The notes under the pieces: generated by a model
Seen by the model: the letters and a program-made list of their open reading frames with translations, nothing else
Database searches by the model: none
Told to the model about the DNA's origin: nothing
Translations under genes and position numbers: made by a program
In this document: one piece after another, positions 61,136 to 64,000 of the stretch
Position numbering within the stretch: the stretch's first letter is position 1
Layout of the letters: each line of letters begins with the position of its first letter
DNA from: Medicago truncatula
Lineage: Eukaryota > Streptophyta > Magnoliopsida > Fabales > Fabaceae
DNA: 64,000 nucleotides
Reading direction: 5' to 3'
NCBI RefSeq assembly: GCF_003473485.1
Contig: NC_053045.1
Location: forward strand, 59,562,494-59,626,493

Positions 61136-62281
61136 ATGTGTGGTGCTAGAGCAGTTTTGACAATTTCATTACTAGTATTAGTTACCTCAGAAGCTCTTAC
61201 TGAGTCATGCCCTACTTCTGAATGGGCATCACTCATGTCTTTCAAAGCAGCTCTCAACGAACCTAACTTTGGAATCTTCCATTCATGGAGAGGTACCAAC
61301 TGTTGCTACGGTTGGTACGGAATCAGTTGCGACCCTACCACACATCGTGTCGCAGAAATCACACTCCGCGGCCTCACTGTTGGTGACAACCATCGCCGCT
61401 ACAAATATACCAAAACCACGAAAAATGGATACATGACCGGACACATCTCCCCATCAATTTGCAACCTAACACGGCTCTCTAGCATTACCGTCTCCGACTG
61501 GAAGGGCATTTCGGGGAATATCCCTGGATGCATCACAACTCTCAATTTTCTCCAAATCATAGATCTCTCCGGAAGTCTTATTTCCGGAAAGATTCCATAT
61601 GATATAGGGCGTCTTACTCAGCTTATGGTGCTCAACCTTGCAGACAATCATATCTCAGGAAGGATTCCAACAACGCTTGTAAACCTCTTCAACTTAATGC
61701 AACTTGATCTCCGTAACAACGCCATTGGAGGCCCCATTCCTGGGAACATCGGCCAACTCAAAAAGCTGAACCGAGCATTTCTGAGTCACAACCGGATTAA
61801 CGGTCGAATTCCACGGTCCATTTCAAATATTTATGGGCTAGCAGACTTGGACTTATCGTTGAACCGATTATCTGGTCCAATTCCTTTTTCGCTAGGACAA
61901 ATGCCGGTCTTGGACTCGTTGAACCTGAAGTATAACAAATTGACTGGGAGGATCCCAAGGACTTTGTTGGCTTCTAGAATGAGTCATTTGGATTTAAGTA
62001 GAAACGCTTTAAGGGGACCTATACCGGACGTGTTTAGCGAAACTTCATATTTCATTAACCTTGATTTGTCGCGGAACAATTTGAACGGTTTAATTCCTAA
62101 GTCGATGGCATTAGCTTTGTACATTGGCCATGTGGACTTTAGTCACAACCATCTCTTTGGGAAAATTCCGGTTGCTTCTTCCTTAAGCCATCTTCCGCCG
62201 GCATCATTTGTATACAATCGACACCTTTGCGGCAAGCCACTTCAGCCCTGCACTCATAGTCACATACACAAACATGAATAA
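61136..62281 (+). CDS. DRT100-type secreted leucine-rich-repeat protein
   Basis: Intronless, 381 residues. A signal peptide (about 1-22) precedes an N-terminal cap with C25 and the paired Cys of NCCYGWYGISCD. About ten plant-type extracellular LRRs follow (L..L.LS.N.L.G.IP, for example NLADNHISGRIP, DLRNNAIGGPIP, DLSLNRLSGPIP, NLKYNKLTGRIP). A C-terminal cap CGKPLQPC ends the protein. No kinase or membrane segment, so it is a secreted apoplastic protein, similar in plan to DRT100-like and polygalacturonase-inhibitor proteins. The partner is unknown. Its codons are GC-richer than its neighbours. The minus-strand frames across it are shadows. Confidence 0.93.
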   Translation: MCGARAVLTISLLVLVTSEALTESCPTSEWASLMSFKAALNEPNFGIFHSWRGTNCCYGWYGISCDPTTHRVAEITLRGLTVGDNHRRYKYTKTTKNGYMTGHISPSICNLTRLSSITVSDWKGISGNIPGCITTLNFLQIIDLSGSLISGKIPYDIGRLTQLMVLNLADNHISGRIPTTLVNLFNLMQLDLRNNAIGGPIPGNIGQLKKLNRAFLSHNRINGRIPRSISNIYGLADLDLSLNRLSGPIPFSLGQMPVLDSLNLKYNKLTGRIPRTLLASRMSHLDLSRNALRGPIPDVFSETSYFINLDLSRNNLNGLIPKSMALALYIGHVDFSHNHLFGKIPVASSLSHLPPASFVYNRHLCGKPLQPCTHSHIHKHE

Positions 62282-62629
62282 ATAGGTTGTGTTTGGTTTG
62301 GACAAACCCAAATATATAAATATAAAAATACTATTATACTTAATTTGTGCACTTCTTACCCCTCTTTGGGTTTCGTCTTTCAGCTTCCTCCTTATATTTG
62401 CTAGTATCTTTGAAGTTTCAGCATGCAATATACATTGTTTTGGATGAAACTAATTTATCCTCATCTCTCCTTTTTTGTCTCTTTTATTTAAGGTATTTTT
62501 AATGTAATCTTTGAAGAATTGTGTGTAATTTACTGAACAAACAACGAAAATTAGCCACATTAATAAATTTACCAGTAAAAATTAGTTTGTGGATATACCA
62601 CTTGAAAATGTAATCATGTGACAACCTAG
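62282..62629. other. LRR gene 3' flank
   Basis: Probable 3' UTR followed by AT-rich spacer up to the breakpoint of the HAD-gene duplicate. Nothing else seen. Confidence 0.4.
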
Positions 62630-63253
62630 TCTCTTCATTTTATTAAATAATTGTGAATTATCAACTCCAGGTGTGCATGAATCTTTGATAATCCTCTGTT
62701 TTCTGTGTGATGTCTCACCTTGAATCAGTTATTTTTTCTTGATTGTCACTCTACTGTTCAAACTGTAGTTGATTTTCACTCTACTTTTATATCCTTGGTC
62801 CAAGAATGAGTTAGTTGATGAGCACCCTTTGATGTCATTGATAGCTTCACAGTCTAAATCTTGATTAAAGTCACCCTTCTCTACATCCAATTCTGGACTA
62901 ATTCATGTTTTTTGAAATGTCTAACGTACATTCTTCAAGTGCAATAGTTTGAAGTTACTTTAGGAAGATGACTACCTAGAGGAATGACACAATCAAGATT
63001 CTTTTTCCCATTTTGAGTAATACAAATGAAGATTGGAACAAGCTGGTCACTACGGTGGAAATTCTAATAATTTTATTACTATAACTAAGCTAAGATTTTT
63101 TTTTTTTTTTTTTATGATCTCCATGAATTTAAGAGTGGTACCTGAATGATATGATCACACCATATTATGACTTAAATCGACCAGAAAATGTATGATTTCT
63201 TCTCTGATATCCTTTTTGATGTGGTTTATGTGTTTTGGTACACTTGCTTGTTG
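62630..63253 (+). pseudogene. Internally deleted duplicate of the HAD gene
   Basis: 62630-62776 matches intron 1 of the HAD gene (57619-57765). It then jumps to the last exon: 62789-63253 matches 59676-60175, including the coding words YPWSKNELVDEHPL and MSLIASQSKS and the 3' UTR. Exons 2-5 and part of exon 6 are missing, and a further deletion of roughly 40 bases joins CACCCTTT to GATGTCATTG. No promoter or ATG exists, so it cannot be functional. It lies beyond the LRR gene. Confidence 0.92.
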
Positions 63254-63684
63254 ACATGTGAAACAGATCCTAGGACTCAAAGAGGTTTGGAAGAACCAAA
63301 TATGAGTTTATCCATTTTTCCTCTCCAAAGTTACGTGGTTTTTACATAGCATTTTTAATATTATTTTTTGTTTGTTCTTATTTCAACAAATGTTTTTATA
63401 TGAATCATATAAAGTAAAAATAATGTAAAGCTGATTTAGTTGCATTCTTAATACCTCATCTGCCATGATCAGCATTTAAAAACGTTCTTTATTGGATATT
63501 GGATTGCTGATATTTTTTTGGAGAAAAGAATTGCTGATATAGACTTCTCTTATTGCATTGATGATATAGAACGAGGATAGAACGATAGTTCTTATTCAAT
63601 TACAATGATTATCATTGTCGAAATTATTTACATTAGACAGTGCCTTATCATCTATACATCGAGCATCAGCTTCGAATATAAAAA

Positions 63685-63770
63685 TTACTCATTTTTCTCT
63701 ATCAACTTGATGCCATAAGCTTGTATAATATCCAGCGCTGCAAAGACCACAGCCCACAAATAAGCAGTTG
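63685..63770 (-). CDS. Possible last exon of a minus-strand gene (partial)
   Basis: On the minus strand a frame reads ATAYLWAVVFAALDIIQAYG then IKLIEKNE and stops at 63687-63685. The codon choice and peptide look coding, with a hydrophobic segment, and acceptor-like TAG or CAG precede it. The rest of the gene would lie further right or outside the window. I do not recognise the family. Confidence 0.3.
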
Positions 63771-64000
63771 CTACAATATGCAATTTACTGATAACAGCAC
63801 TACATTGTTTCAAAATCTAAATCTATTGACTGATGCAAGACTTTTTCCTAAAAGAGAATACTAAGCAGAAAACAATGGAAACTGTAGTAGTTTTAGACCA
63901 CCAGAAATATTTTATTTCTCCCTCCTAAAAATATTGGTCCAAAGAAGTTACATAACCTAAAGTTAGAAAAGAAAAAAAATATAGTAATGATTTGCAATTC
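63771..64000. other. Right edge, unassigned
   Basis: AT-rich, possibly intron of the tentative minus-strand gene. No exon could be supported. Confidence 0.3.

Noticed and set aside
1-64000. CRISPR arrays, bacterial operons or phage genes
   Set aside because: No regularly spaced repeats with unique spacers and no bacterial-type genes. Introns, SINEs, TRIMs and Helitrons show this is plant nuclear DNA.

Overview
This is an AT-rich plant nuclear window. Genes are split by GT-AG introns, and the space between them is full of transposon fossils: Helitron, LTR and TRIM retrotransposons, Mutator-like and Stowaway-like MITEs, and tRNA-derived SINEs. The gene content and repeat style suggest a legume of the Medicago/Trifolium kind. 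That is an inference from memory of such genomes, not from a search.

Layout. The 3' part of a plus-strand ankyrin-repeat gene occupies 743-2831. A small membrane-anchored RING-H2 ubiquitin-ligase gene (4751-5260) has a frameshifted duplicate 11 kb downstream (16029-16518). Between the copies lie a hAT transposase remnant, a 5.0-kb Helitron with replication-protein-A-like relics and a copia gag relic. At 18039-19905 is a His/Pro-rich arabinogalactan-type gene whose second exon is damaged. At 20000-26800 is repeat territory, including a solo LTR inserted in a Ty3/gypsy pol relic.

The central gene (27429-47189) is a BIG5/BEN1/MIN7-type ARF guanine-nucleotide exchange factor. I resolved 33 exons encoding 1788 residues in one uninterrupted frame. 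Its introns hold a complete TRIM with a second transposon nested in one LTR, two MITEs with perfect 9-bp target duplications, and other repeats.

Downstream are a GPI-anchored GH17 beta-1,3-glucanase with an X8 domain (49132-51178), a Mutator-like element split by a 2.1-kb solo LTR (52584-55565), a HAD-superfamily phosphatase-like gene (56489-59795), an intronless DRT100-type LRR gene (61136-62281) and a deleted duplicate of the HAD gene (62630-63253). The last 300 bases may hold the final exon of a minus-strand gene.

The genes do not form a pathway; this is ordinary plant gene order. I found no convincing new biological system. The most unusual signals are clusters of short perfect palindromes in several unrelated transposons, nested insertions whose order can be read from target duplications, and a RING gene pair whose cores are nearly identical while the flanks have diverged.
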